DNA of 64,000 bases, taken from assembly GCA_963942565.1 (NCBI GenBank), contig OZ012694.1, positions 37,115,214 through 37,179,213 of the forward strand. Reading direction: 5' to 3'. Positions 12,572 through 24,009 of this stretch are shown here, piece by piece; position 1 is the first letter of the stretch, and each line of letters opens with the position of its first letter. The notes under the pieces are model-generated. The model made no database searches, was not told where the DNA came from, and worked only from the letters and a program-made list of their open reading frames with translations. The stretch is from Maea johnstoni. Taxonomy: Eukaryota; Annelida; Polychaeta; Spionida; Magelonidae. Made by a program: the position numbers and the translations under genes.

Positions 12572-13490
12572 CTGAAAATATGACAAAAATAATGAGCAAG
12601 TATTCATAAGGATTCAATCGACGTACATGTGCTAGGCTTATAATATGACGGATGACAGAGACCGTAAAATACGTTAAAAAACAGAGAACTGTATGCGGGG
12701 CGGTAATCTTTTTCATAACAGGCTCAGCATCTACAATACAATACAGTCCCGATACTAAATTCAACAGTCTTGGTGTTGCAATAACTGTGATTTCTTTTAG
12801 GCATTTAAGTCACTAATTTCACATCTTAAGAAAGATCGAAGGTGACCTTGCAGTTGCTGAAATGCCAGTTTTCGTTATACAAAATTTAAAGGAGACTTTT
12901 GAACACAATAGGATTAAAATTGGAAATTGCTTCCCTTCACACCTGTGCCATTTTGCCAATGCTCGAGAAAACGAAGAGGATAGAATATTTACAACCATAA
13001 CCCATTCATTTGAGAAATCTGGATACGACCAGTTGTCTGTTTTCAGCAACCCGTATCCCATGAGCATTAGGCAGCACAATTGAACATAAGTTATTAAGTG
13101 TCTGAAGCTGAACATAATAGAACATTGTTGTTGATTGTGTTCTGACAAACATTTGTCTTATCAATACTTTTCAAAAGTGTCATTTATCTGCACTATGTCA
13201 GTGAAAAATGCAGGCCTCAGCAGAGCAAGAGGATGGGCGAAAACGGGGTATTCAAATTCTCTGCCCAATGAATCAAGACGAATTGACCATTCATGCAACA
13301 CTTTTTGAGGCTGGTAGCATGGCTGGTTAGATCACATGACACAGGCTACTGGGTAAGAATAGATAACTGGAATGTAACGTGTGCACGATCCGTTTAAGGT
13401 CTAAATTCATCCATTGACTTTTGAAGCAGTCTTGAATGGTCGCCATTGAGTTGGCGCTGCCAGATTGTTGCAGTGCCGGACCAGAGATGA
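12572..13490. other. Non-coding stretch
   Basis: No element or exon recognised. Short frames on both strands have no familiar motif. Confidence 0.5.
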
Positions 13491-13494
13491 CCCT

Positions 13495-13565
13495 TCACGA
13501 TAATGCACCAGTCAATTGAATCCCCGGGAGGGGGGGGGGGGGGGTGGGGGGGGGCGGGACATGCG
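13495..13565 (+). repeat. Poly-G repeat module, copy 1
   Basis: ATGCACCAGTCAATTGAATC leads into a run of about 18 G, a T, more G and then CGGGAC. The same module occurs in inverted orientation at about 21165-21235, so this is a dispersed repeat whose G tract is part of it. Confidence 0.75.
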
Positions 13566-14181
13566 GGGATACTGCTCAGGACAAAATCAATAAATAGCAC
13601 TCATCCCCACTGGCAGGGACCAATTCTGTGGCAGTATGCCCCACCCCTGGGGCATGCCTTAACAAAAATACACAAGTTCCTAAGATTTCAACTTTTTATT
13701 TTGTGAAAATAAACCACAAAAATCTTAGCAGTTACATCACAAATAACAAAACCTTCAGCAGTTATAAAAATAAAATTTTAGACTTGGAGAAGACACCCTT
13801 CAGTTCACATTACTTTTATTAAACACCTGACGTCCATTGTGATACCATTGTCTATGGAAAGTCTCTGAATTACAATTCAGTTTTAAAAGTATATCAACAC
13901 TCTGTGTATTGCACTGCAGTACACTGGAAATGTTCATCTACAATGAAGTGATTGTAGAAAAAGTATAAACAAGTGTTGGGCATAGGGTCATAGAATGAGT
14001 TCAACAGATGGCTGCTTTTTTTGAACTCCTTAAGTGAATGATTGAGTAGTCTGTTTCAACTTTCCCATCTTCAAGTCAACCTTCCTAGGGAATTTGATAA
14101 TCTACTTCCCCAAGGTTACCACAGAGAGGCACATTTGGGCAACTTCAAGCCATGGTCAAAGCCTGGGGTGTGTTTCCAGTG

Positions 14182-14470
14182 TGAGCATCCCAAGAAACTT
14201 ACGAAGAAGCAACCACTAAATAGGAAAATATTTCATCAAGTGGTTCTTGAGATATTGTGCAGACAAATAATTCACATTGCCCCCAAGTGGTGAGCTTTGA
14301 AAACTGAGATGACCACCGATAAATGTAATTGAGCCCCAAGAAACTTCCGAAGAAGCAATCACAAAGTAGGAAAATGTTTCATGAAGTGGTCCTTGAGATA
14401 TTGTGCAGACAAATAATTCACATCAACCCATAGTGGTGAATTTTGAAAACTAAGATGACCTTTGAAAAAA
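14182..14470. repeat. Diverged tandem duplication, about 148-bp period
   Basis: Two units (14182-14330 and 14331-14470) share CAAGAAACTT-CGAAGAAGCAA, CAAGTGGT or GAAGTGGT, CTTGAGATATTGTGCAGAC and AAATAATTCACAT. It looks like a dispersed-repeat fragment. The interval 13570-14180 before it shows nothing recognisable. Confidence 0.75.
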
Positions 14471-15524
14471 AGTGATCAAATGATGCCCACTGTTCTGTGG
14501 AGGCACTGTTTGGAGAGGTTTAAAAAATCATACCCTGAAAAAAGTTATACCCACCAATAAATCCTTTTTTTTCTTTTTGGTCAAGCAAAAAAAAAATGTT
14601 TGCTCGACTAAGAAGAAAAAATGCTTGCCGAAAATAGGCAGGGTAGGTAGTGTTTTTTTTGTTTGTTTTTTCACACTGGAAACCATAGGGTTGAGATTTG
14701 CTTACCAGGAACATTTGTTTGACTTGTCTTTTGAAGGATGTACAGCTCACTTACTTCAGCTATTATTCAAGGTCGTATACAACTATTCATGTTTTTATGT
14801 CCATGATTGGGATGTCTTTCCCTATTTTTTCCTGACCTGGACTTAAGGATTGGAAGAAACCCCATTAGGGTAGGGGAGAAAAACTAAGTAGCCATTAGTA
14901 GGGTAGGGTTACCCTGAGCAAACATTTTTCGGGGCCCCTGTTGGGAAAACAGTGGGTGTTGGCATAAGAAAATGGTTGGTGGCAGAGTGAAAAAATCAGA
15001 CCTAAATTCAATATATTCAACAATAGGTTACAGTGCATTTCACATCTGTCTGTCGCCATGGACATTTGACAGGACTCTTTAATAAATGGTGCCATGAGGT
15101 CCATATATGGCGCAGAAAGTTTACCGCTCATTTGCATCCCAAATTATGATCAGATGAAAACTACCCCTAGATGAATCATGTAGAGCTCTATACAATCAGA
15201 GATCAATTAAACATTGAAATCAAATTTAAACTCAAAGTACATGTGGCTAAGTGGTCTTATGGGCTCAGATTTCATATGATGGTTCATCAGTATTATCATT
15301 TTCAATTTTATTTCAGTGCAATACATTTCATCAGTCCAGCTGAAATTTCATCAGGCAGCTCAGTGATTGAGAGTCCAGCATCCGATCCCAACCAAGGTTT
15401 TACAACTTACCCAGGACTTGGATTTTTTCTAGGGAGCTCTGGGAATTTTCAGGAGCCCTTTGGGCTCCCTGTATTTTTTCGAGGGAGCCCAAATGAATTT
15501 CAGGGAGCCAATACTAACTAGGCC
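14471..15524. other. Non-coding repeat-rich stretch
   Basis: AT-rich with homopolymer runs. Around 15430-15510 GGGAGCC/GGCTCCC motifs repeat in both orientations (a small hairpin-prone patch). No gene recognised. Confidence 0.5.
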
Positions 15525-16000
15525 CAAATAATCAATTTTTATTTAAGAAAAGTTTTTTTTCTTTTTTTTTGTGGTAAATCTTTCTGTACTAAGTCATTTT
15601 TCTCTTTATTTTCTTCTAAAACATTTCACCAGTTCAGGTAACTTAAACAGTAAGCCCCCAGTGCACTCAAACAGCCCAGGTTCTATTCATACAATCAAAT
15701 AATCAATTTTCATTTTAGAAAGTTTTTTTCTTTTTTTTTGTAAATATTTCTTTAATAAGTAATTTTTCTCTTTATGTAACTCAAATAATAAGCCCCCAGT
15801 GCACTAGAATTGTCACATAGCCCAGGGTCCCTTCACACTGTTACTATATATGTGTAACCCATACCAAAACAATCAACCTCAATTAAGTGATCAATTTTTT
15901 TTTAAAGTTTTTTTTCTTTTTTGGGGGGAAATATTTCAATTCCATTTTATCTTATTTTTCATTTTTTTATCAATCCCATTCACCATGTCATTGGGAAAAG
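15525..16000. repeat. Three diverged tandem units of about 180 bp
   Basis: Each unit has ATCAATTTT, a T-rich CTTTTTTTTTG stretch and AAATATTTC or close variants. The first two also share TAAGCCCCCAGTGCACT and AGCCCAGG. Units start near 15528, 15700 and 15890. Confidence 0.7.
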
Positions 16001-16103
16001 GATCATCTTATGTAAATAATTAAATATGATCCATCTCATGAGCTACCTGACATCAAGGCTGCTGATAGTGTGCAAAACCTCCAAGAAACATTGCTATTTC
16101 ATC

Positions 16104-16590
16104 CCGGGGGGGGGGGGGGGGCACTCAGGTACAGAGGGGGGCCGCACCTTAGTTACGTATTTCGCGGAAGAAGGGGTCTTCTTTGAAGACCTCCGCATGT
16201 CCGCGATTTTGTAAAAGAAGGGTACTTTTTTGAACCCAGGTACGAAGTATGGGGGTCAAAATCCCCTTACAATCCACGAAACATACGCGGCTCTGACGCC
16301 GATTGACTCCCGAAGTATCTGGGCTTCCGAGTTTGCTGCCGCCAATTGCTGCCGCTAAACACGCAGAGGATTATAAAATCTAAAGTTAAAAAACGTGTTC
16401 CCATTCATCCAATGTCAGTGTTTTGATAAAAGAAGGGGTGTTTATTTAGTGGAAAAAGTCAGCGTTTTCACTAAAATAAGGGTGCTTTTTTGGTCAGAAA
16501 TCAGTGCTTTAGGGGTATTTTTTAATTTTGATAACGAACGTATGCGCCCCCCTAAATACCCAAGTGTCCCCCCCCCCCCCCCCCCCCGGG
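16104..16590. mobile_element. 487-bp MITE with poly-G termini and 9-bp target duplication
   Basis: The left end CCGGGGG...GCACTCAGGTAC and the right end GTACCCAAGTG-like...CCCCCGGG are inverted-complementary over about 45 bp. TATTTCATC is duplicated directly outside both ends (16095-16103 and 16591-16599). An 8-9 bp duplication suggests a hAT/Kolobok/MuDR-like mechanism rather than Tc1 or piggyBac, but I cannot name the superfamily. The interior has no coding frame. Confidence 0.88.
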
Positions 16591-16820
16591 TATTTCATCG
16601 ACTACAAGGACTGTCACTATAAACATGTGTCCACTGACTATTCTTTAAAGCGCTTATGAACACATTACAGGTAGATAGGGCGCTATATCTTTTTTCAATT
16701 ATTATTATTATTATCATATTTAACACGCCGTCCTGCTCCCACGTGTGACACAGCAAAATCGTCTTCTTCGCACCGAAGAAGGAGCGGTTAGCGCGATCGT
16801 ATCTTTGAAATGTTGTGGCA

Positions 16821-18284
16821 GAGAATAACCTAGATTGGGTAACTAGTTTCACCGCATTGGGTATTACCTATGACGTACTAAACATTGAAAATATCACTAG
16901 CTACAACATAGGTCTAAAAATAGATGAAATTAAAAAATTAATGCAAGCATGGACCTGTCGTAACATAACACCCATAGGTCGTATCACTGTATTAAAAAGC
17001 CTAATACTTTCCAAAATAATACACATTCTTCAATCTCTACCCTCCCCTAGCACTGAAACCCTTAACATACTTGATAAAATGAACTACAACTTTGTATGGA
17101 AAGGTAAGAGACATGAGGTTAGTAAACAAACACTGTGTCTGGATTGGGAACAAGGTGGACTTAATATGATCAACTTAAAGGAATTTGACATGAGTCTCAA
17201 ATTAACATGGTTAAGAAAATTACTAATTCAAAATCCAGATTGGCTCGAATTCGCTCTGAATTACAAGATAGATAAAATTATCTGGACAGGAACTAATTAC
17301 CATGAATCCTTAAAAAATGTCCATAATCCCTTCTGGAATAGTGTTAAATTAGCTTTTACCGCATGGTACAGGGTCCTCAATTTAAATGGACAAATTGATA
17401 TCGATCATCAACCAATTTGGGGTAATAATCGGATACAGATGCCTTTAAACCATGATCTGTATAATAATAATATACTGTTTGTTAAGGACTTGTTCACCGA
17501 ACAAGGTCTTCCAAGAACGAAAGAATCCTTAGAACACTCAATAGGTAAGAATATTATGTTCCTCACTTTCCATGCTATATGTAGATCAATCCCTCGTCAG
17601 TGGAAAGACCACATGTTATCAGAAACCCGAAACTCAAATCTTATTCTCCCACCATTGATAACATTGTTAACCATGGACAAAAAGGGCACCAAGAATATAA
17701 GAAAAGCATGGAAGGTGGGTAATAAAAATATTATACCAAGAGGGCAAGAGAAATGGTCACAAGAATTAGACAATTCACAAATGATAAATTGGAAAAAAAT
17801 ACACACTCTACCAAAACTATGCAAAATGAATGCACGTACATTATTTTTCCAATACCAGATCATTCATAGATCATTAATTACCAATCGGAAACTTTTTCAA
17901 TTTGGAATAAAGGACACCGAGGTTTGTGATAATTGTAATACAACTGAAACCATTGCTCACCTTCTATTTGAGTGCACTAACACAAATAATCTGTGGAATG
18001 ATTTACGGTTATGGTTACAAAGGATTCTAAATTCAACTATTTACTTAGATTCTACAGATGTTCTTCTAGGCAACCCGAGAAATGAACCCGTTACAAATTG
18101 TATCATTTTAATTACCAAACATGAAATATACAAACAAAAATGGAATAGAACTAATCTCACTTTATACAAATTAAAGACAATTATTAAAAGTCATATGGAT
18201 CTAGAATGCTACCTAGGAAAAATCAATGGTAATCCTGAGAAAGCAGTAGGAAAATGGGCCTCGATATATCGCCATCTACAGTAA
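16821..18284 (+). CDS. LINE ORF2 C-terminal fragment (reverse transcriptase thumb to zinc-finger region)
   Basis: An uninterrupted frame of about 487 codons. It starts just after the catalytic palm: the early FTALGITYD matches the typical -LGI-F segment following the YxDD motif, which is itself missing. The middle has GRITVLKSLILSK and a WKGKRHEVS...GGLNMINL block typical of L1/Tx1 ORF2. Near residue 370 CDNC-x7-H-x4-C forms the CCHC finger (zf-RVT-like). The endonuclease and the catalytic RT residues are absent, so this copy cannot encode an active enzyme. The open frame indicates a young insertion. Confidence 0.9.
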   Translation, partial: ENNLDWVTSFTALGITYDVLNIENITSYNIGLKIDEIKKLMQAWTCRNITPIGRITVLKSLILSKIIHILQSLPSPSTETLNILDKMNYNFVWKGKRHEVSKQTLCLDWEQGGLNMINLKEFDMSLKLTWLRKLLIQNPDWLEFALNYKIDKIIWTGTNYHESLKNVHNPFWNSVKLAFTAWYRVLNLNGQIDIDHQPIWGNNRIQMPLNHDLYNNNILFVKDLFTEQGLPRTKESLEHSIGKNIMFLTFHAICRSIPRQWKDHMLSETRNSNLILPPLITLLTMDKKGTKNIRKAWKVGNKNIIPRGQEKWSQELDNSQMINWKKIHTLPKLCKMNARTLFFQYQIIHRSLITNRKLFQFGIKDTEVCDNCNTTETIAHLLFECTNTNNLWNDLRLWLQRILNSTIYLDSTDVLLGNPRNEPVTNCIILITKHEIYKQKWNRTNLTLYKLKTIIKSHMDLECYLGKINGNPEKAVGKWASIYRHLQ

Positions 18285-18549
18285 TATACATCTAATTATG
18301 CATTTAATTTCTATCTCTATTGAAATGATATGTATATAAATTGCCATAGAATTCAGTTATTTATGCCAGTATCTATTATTTGTATATATGTTTACTCAAT
18401 TGAAAAATTTATCTTATCAATTTATATATACTATTTATATTCATATCAATATTTATACTATTGCATATTATTTATCTCTGATGAACTATACTTTATTCAA
18501 TACATTGTTGTAATATATAGTTGCGAAAGAACAATAAATTATTTAAAAA
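16821..18549 (+). mobile_element. 5'-truncated L1/Tx1-like LINE with 13-bp target duplication
   Basis: The insertion is bounded by AAATGTTGTGGCA at 16808-16820 and 18550-18562. It ends in a short A-rich tail and begins in the middle of the ORF2 protein. A 13-bp duplication, 5' truncation and A tail are standard for target-primed reverse transcription. The target was a palindrome (see the palindrome feature). Confidence 0.93.
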
Positions 18550-18832
18550 AAATGTTGTGGCATTGGTCATACCTTACGCTATAGGTGTAATAGTATGACC
18601 ATTGTCACAACATATCAAAGTAACGATCGTGCGTTAGGTAGACTGCGCACCATAGTCCGTAGTTGGTCAACACAGTGGACCTAGCAGAGGCCGGGTGCGC
18701 CCGGCTGATAGGCCTACTGGAATCGTGGCAGCAAAGTATGACGTCACTATTCAAATCCCCGCCTATCATGCACCGCCTCGGGACAGCAACAATAAATCAC
18801 AGTAATCCCGGTACACCGGGCAGCTATTTTAA

Positions 18833-21130
18833 GGATGCCCGCACCAGTTTATTTTTCGATTGTTGCAGACGTCTCATTGTTGCGCATATTACGGGGGTCA
18901 GGCATGAGTGACATGAACGTCGGGGATGGGTGGGACATTACTATAGCCGCTGCGTACTGTTAAGGGATAGAGGAATTACTTTTCTGCCTGCATACAAAGG
19001 CAACAAAACTTTCCATAATTAAACATGGACATAAATCCATATATGTGCGTGCCAGAGGTGGATGAATTACGCTTTTATGCAGTGTTGTTCGCCACTCAAA
19101 TTAAAGTCTTCCGAAACGTTAACGTTTAGAAATTTGAGTTTAATTTTGCTGAAACTTCGCAATGATCTTCAAAAACAACTTTTATTCATGCACTCATCGC
19201 CTTCGTGTTATTTCACAGATTTTTGAAAAAAATAGTGTAATTTATGTCATGAACGTCTTATTCTCCCTACCTGGTATCGTTCTTTGCTATTTTTATCCTT
19301 GCAGAGATATTATAACTGCCGAATTGCCGAGTTTAATTTTTACCAATATCTATCTAAACTATCTATTCAGTGCTTTTAACAAAAAGAAAATGACAGGTTT
19401 TATGGTTAGTTTTTGCATATACTAGTATATATATGGTATAGAAAATGGTACAGAAGAGTTACCCAATTGGTAAAGTATTCGCTCATTTTTATATAAGATA
19501 TTGTTTAGCAAGGGAACCCCACTTTATACATAGATAATTGATTATACATCTTTTCTGGAAATGTTTCAAATCATCAATTACAAAGAATATGAAGATTATT
19601 CTATCCAAAACATTCAGTGTTGAAACATGTTTTTAAGGATATGATTTAGAATAGGCAGGTATAGTCATAATGTTATGAATTTGATAAAAGTCTGTTTTTG
19701 TACCAACTTTTCAAAATTGGCAAAAGTGTCAGGTTAAATGTATCGTAGGACCTTAACTACTAAATTGGTTAACGGTTTAAAGGGTCAGAAAAGCCGAGGA
19801 AGTAAAAGCTTTTGTGAGAGGGGGCCGTACTAGACACCCATTATTCAACAATAAATAATAAAAGCCCGAAGTAGAATCAGGGGTGTCTAAATATTTTAGT
19901 TCTGAAGCACATTCAAGACGTCCTAGAACACAGCAATATCTGGTGGCTGTGGTTCAATAAAAGCTGTGAATATTGTAACTGGGTTGCACTACATATCAGC
20001 CCTTATTGCAATAGTTAAGACCTAGAACATTCAATTGATATTTTTACTAAATTTAGTTCACTGGATGTTTAAATACAATTTGTACCAAAAAGTGAAATAT
20101 ATAATAAGTTCTATTGGTTATGTTTACGGGTTGAACAGAGCTTTTATTTTTGGCGTGTTGTGTGTTTTGAAGCCCCTGTCGCACGCTCGTCGTGAATAAC
20201 AACACTGGCGACTCCAACAAATTGAATTACCCTATTGTTGCCACGGGACATTGCCAATTTTATTTGCAAAAGAGCAAAGAGCGTGGCCTATCACTCGTAG
20301 TTCTGTAGCAAGAAAAGTAACTCGGAACGCCCCCATTATGTTTTGGTATACCGAAAGCAAATTTACAGAGCAAGAATATATCAAAAGATAAAAAAATTCT
20401 CTGGACTAATTATTTTTTTACAATTTATTATATGTGACATAATTCGTCCTGGCAAGCGGGTACGACTCCAACAAAGGGATTTCCCCCTTTTGTTGCCACA
20501 ACAATAGGGAAACAAAGGCAGCGTCATTGTCTTTTCATGTCATAGAATAGCAAAAAACGTACCCTTTCACTCATAGCTCCGTAGCAGAAAAAGTAACTCG
20601 AAACACCCCCAATTTTATTTCGCATATAGGATGCAAATTTACCTGGCAAGAACATATCCAAAAATAAAAAAATTCTCTGGACTAATTTTTTTTTTACAAT
20701 TCATTATGTGCGCAAAAATTGCCTTATATTTGCGTCCATTTTTGAAAAAAAGTGATAATATTTTACTCAACCCCTCCAATTTAATCTTAGGCTTTGCAAA
20801 AGATAAAGTTTGTATTGAAAGGCAGTTTGCGCAAGCAGAAAGAGGACCTACTCCATTACATGCATGCAAATTTACACTCATGAAGATCCACAATATCTTT
20901 TTCTTTGGGCAAACAACCCACAATAAGCTAAAAATCAAAAAATGTGCGACGTGGCGGCCTCATTTCTCTAGAATGGCCACTTTTCAAAAATCACAAATTT
21001 GTCTCTAGCAAAAAATATCGGCCAAACAGCGAATTTCTTTTTATATTTCCTTTAGTTTTATCCCACAAGCTATAACATATCCAAAAATTAGAAAATTTTG
21101 AAGACAAAAATAAAACTGGTGCGGGCATCC
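18833..21130. mobile_element. 2.3-kb non-autonomous TTAA element (element A)
   Basis: TTAA lies outside both ends (18829-18832 and 21131-21134). The inverted repeats begin GGATGCCCGCACCAG and continue into TTTTATTTTT. TTAA duplication suggests a piggyBac-type transposase, although the terminus is not the usual CCYT. The interior has no transposase. It holds a segment shared in inverted orientation with element B (about 18860-19105 and 19745-19910), a block of about 640 bp splitting that segment, and two 260-bp tandem units (about 20190-20450 and 20460-20710) with a shorter third near 21030. Confidence 0.8.
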
Positions 21131-21164
21131 TTAAGCAGTATTTAGCAGAAGCACCGTGTTTCCC

Positions 21165-21235
21165 GGCCAAGTCCCGCCCCCCCCCCCCCCCCCCTCTCCC
21201 AGGGATTCAATTGACTGGTGCATAACATTATCCCA
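21165..21235 (-). repeat. Poly-G repeat module, copy 2 (inverted)
   Basis: The reverse complement of this interval (ATGCACCAGTCAATTGAATC, then about 20 G, then CGGGAC) matches 13495-13565. Confidence 0.75.
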
Positions 21236-21459
21236 ATACGGGCACAGAGGAACTCGCCAGTAAACTTGTCTTTGTAATTAAAGGAATTATCAATATTCAG
21301 TTTGTTTTGTTGTTGTTGTTCTTTTGCAATCGGCGAAACATTGTGCTCTCTTTACATAACCTCTTGAGATAATACTGAAATAATTTTGATTTTGAAATAA
21401 GTTGGTAATCAAGTGCAGCTATCAATGTCCATGGATTTTAATATTCAACTACCGGTAAC

Positions 21460-21620
21460 CCAGTCACTCAAATTGTGACCAAGTTGGTAGAGCGTCACTC
21501 TCAAGAGTGACCATGGTCTTCATTCGGCCCAGTGAGAAAGACATACCTATACGACGTTTTCTGTCTTGCGGTCAAATGGTATGTAAAAGGAGAGGGCCTG
21601 ACACCCACCCGGGCTTATAA
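21460..21620 (+). mobile_element. tRNA-derived SINE
   Basis: TGACCAAGTTGGTAGAGCG (box A) and GGTCTTCATTC (box-B-like) flank a CACTCTCAAGAGTGACC stem that looks like a tRNA anticodon arm. The body follows with GTGAGAAAGACATACCTATA. The 3' boundary is not clear. Confidence 0.6.
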
Positions 21621-22351
21621 GACTAAATGACCATCTTTCACGTTCAGCATTGCAGCTGCTATCACTATCCCACCAACCATGACTAGATGGACCTGCAGTA
21701 AATCATGTGTGTCAACATTCGTGGTATCTACCATATATCCAGGTAATAAGTAGTGGACTGGAAATAGCAGCACGCTGACCGTATGACTTATTGATGCGAC
21801 ACTTCAACATCACGCGTGCTTATAGCCCAATAGACTAGGCTTCCACCTTCTAGTCCATGAAAAGTTATCAGTTCCCTCTGAGTTCTGCCACTGTCCTATA
21901 GATGGCATCATACATTACCTCTGACGCTGGTTGTGTCATACTCAGACAGAGCCCTCTATACACACGGTGAGACATTTGTAAATATGTATTAAGCTAACTT
22001 TACCACACCGCCCGTCTGGTAACACATGAGAGTAGTATGTGTGGGAGCCTAAGTTCTAGGCTATAAGGGGAGGGGGTAAGCTGTGCTAACGGGTGTCTCG
22101 CACGCATGGAGTGTTGACATTAGAGGTGTAGGGGATGCGTGACGTCCTTCCCTGACATTATCATCTCCGCTGCTCTACTCAACGCTTAACTACTGTCATA
22201 ACCGGAGATAATATTATTGTCGCCGTACTGTTATAAAATAGGGACAGATATAGCAGCATACCATCACCGCCTTGCTGATATAATCATAAATATTACTTCA
22301 ACAAGCATTACATTGCCGCCTTACAATTATAAACAGCTATGTTACAAAACC

Positions 22352-22618
22352 ATGAATACAGATGAGGATATATTAATATTCTGGATTAGCCCACTGCCTA
22401 TGTGTATCACCATTCGCGAAAAGGGTGGACTTTATGAGTATAATAACATAATATGCAGTGTAGACGCTGATTTCTCTGATAAAATTCACCTGGCAGAACT
22501 ATTTCAACCACTAGGGTGGGTCACAATTTATGAAAATGATTGGAATTCAAGCATTGATCCGCAGAGGTTGAAAGTGATCCTTCAAATGGGTCCCTGCAAC
22601 TTAGAAATTCTCTTTTAA
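22352..22618 (+). CDS. Short hypothetical open reading frame, probably not a gene
   Basis: From the ATG at 22352 it encodes 88 residues (start MNTDEDIL, end CNLEILF); the frame is open 45 codons further upstream without an ATG. There is a run of aromatic and acidic residues but no domain I recognise. It stands out only as the longest non-repetitive frame in the unassigned stretch. No splice context or neighbour supports it. Confidence 0.15.
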   Translation: MNTDEDILIFWISPLPMCITIREKGGLYEYNNIICSVDADFSDKIHLAELFQPLGWVTIYENDWNSSIDPQRLKVILQMGPCNLEILF

Positions 22619-23952
22619 ACGTTTTATAACGGATACTATCCTCAGATACTTCCATAGCTCATAAGCGGTCTTAACAAACAGGCCAAGAATGCACTTCTTT
22701 TCATCTAGAAGAAATTAAGGACTGTCCCCTACAGACAGTTTGCCTTTCTCAACAGATTTTCTTTTTTATGGTCTAGAGAGAGGCAGGTATGGATATGTCT
22801 GAGATTTCAGAATGTAAATCATCTTTCATAGAAGGGTTGTCTATAATCACAATTATAAAAGGAGTTTAAAACGTAAAAATATATTGTACAATTTGGGAAG
22901 TAATTCATGCAGATTTGAACGAGAGCGTTAAGGCGCTCCTGATTAGCAATTGCCTTTCAAGTATCCCTGCGGTATTGTTTTGTTGAGTATGATAACCTTG
23001 ATGTTACCAGGTCACCTAGACATTTCAGGGACACGGATGATTCGCCATAAACAATGTGGAAGTGAAAAAAATGGTTAAATTTAAATGTTAATCTGTAAAA
23101 TAACTTTGTTAGAGACAGCTAGAATAAAACAAAAACTTGGGGGTCAAAATCAGCTAAACTGATAGCCTTCATTCTCACTAATATCTTTGCTCGCACCTAT
23201 AGAAGCAAACCCTGGAAACCCTGCGAGAAGGGTATGGTAAGTGATATTATGTAACGCAATACCTGAGATAATCGACCTATCTTAAGTATTCATTATGGCG
23301 CGGCAGGACTGCTGTTATTTACTCCGTCAGGTAGCTGTCGCTTTGAGAGATACAAAAACATACACCACTCTATACTATGGACCTTATACTTTCAGGGATT
23401 AGAAAGCTAATCATGCAGACGTATGAGCGTTACGCATAGCTGGCAGTTTCCAATAATGACCAGTGGTTTTACTAAGATACGGTAACGGAGGCATTAAGTT
23501 AATGATTTCACCTCCCGGGATAGCAGATTTATTGGTACCGATAGTCTTATCGACTTGCATATTCCCGTGTTAATGTTTCTAGCTGAGACTACTAGAGATA
23601 CTGGTCCCAGGTTGAGTGTAGATCGTGCGGTGCTGTATTAGTACACAGGTGCTCATATCTCACGTTAACTGGGCCAATGTGCTACATTCGTAGCTATACA
23701 GTGGATTAAATCAGCTCTTTGCTCGATTAAGGAGGGAGACACTACAAAACGCTATAGGCCTTGGATGAAGTGTTTGGTCATCTAAGTATAGGCTAATTTC
23801 AAAATACTTAAAATACTTGCTTGATATGGGCGTTTTCATTCATACTTCTAAAAAGATACTTTCCGGTTTAATATTTGCTTTCTAGAAAAGTCATACTTTA
23901 CGCGCGAATTAAACACAGACCATACATAAACACTCACTCTAGCAATAAACTC

Positions 23953-23954
<2 letters not shown>

Positions 23955-24006
<52 letters not shown>
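23955..24006. repeat. (GA)n microsatellite
   Basis: About 26 uninterrupted GA units. Confidence 0.97.

Positions 24007-24009
<3 letters not shown>

Larger units (their letters stand above)
16779..18640. repeat. Palindrome split by the LINE insertion
   Basis: Removing the LINE joins about 16779-16820 to 18563-18640. The left arm (GGTTAGCGCGATCGTA, TTTGAAATGTTGTGGCATT, GGTCATAC) is the inverted complement of the right arm (GTATGACCATTGTCACAACA, ATCAAAGTAACGATCG, TGCGTTAGG). Arms are about 50 bp with about 90% identity around a spacer of about 20 bp. Probably a small fold-back MITE. Confidence 0.85.

Noticed and set aside
12819-13148. 109-residue minus-strand frame
   Set aside because: No family motif, AT-rich codon usage, no splice support and no link to the THEG-like exons.
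13503-13822. Glycine-rich plus-strand frames
   Set aside because: Driven by the poly-G repeat module.
22012-22100. CACACCGCCCGTC followed by GGGGTAAGCTG, resembling the 3' end of mitochondrial 12S rRNA
   Set aside because: Only about 13 bases match a universal rRNA motif. No other rRNA helices, flanking tRNA or mitochondrial genes are visible nearby, so a mitochondrial insertion is not supported.
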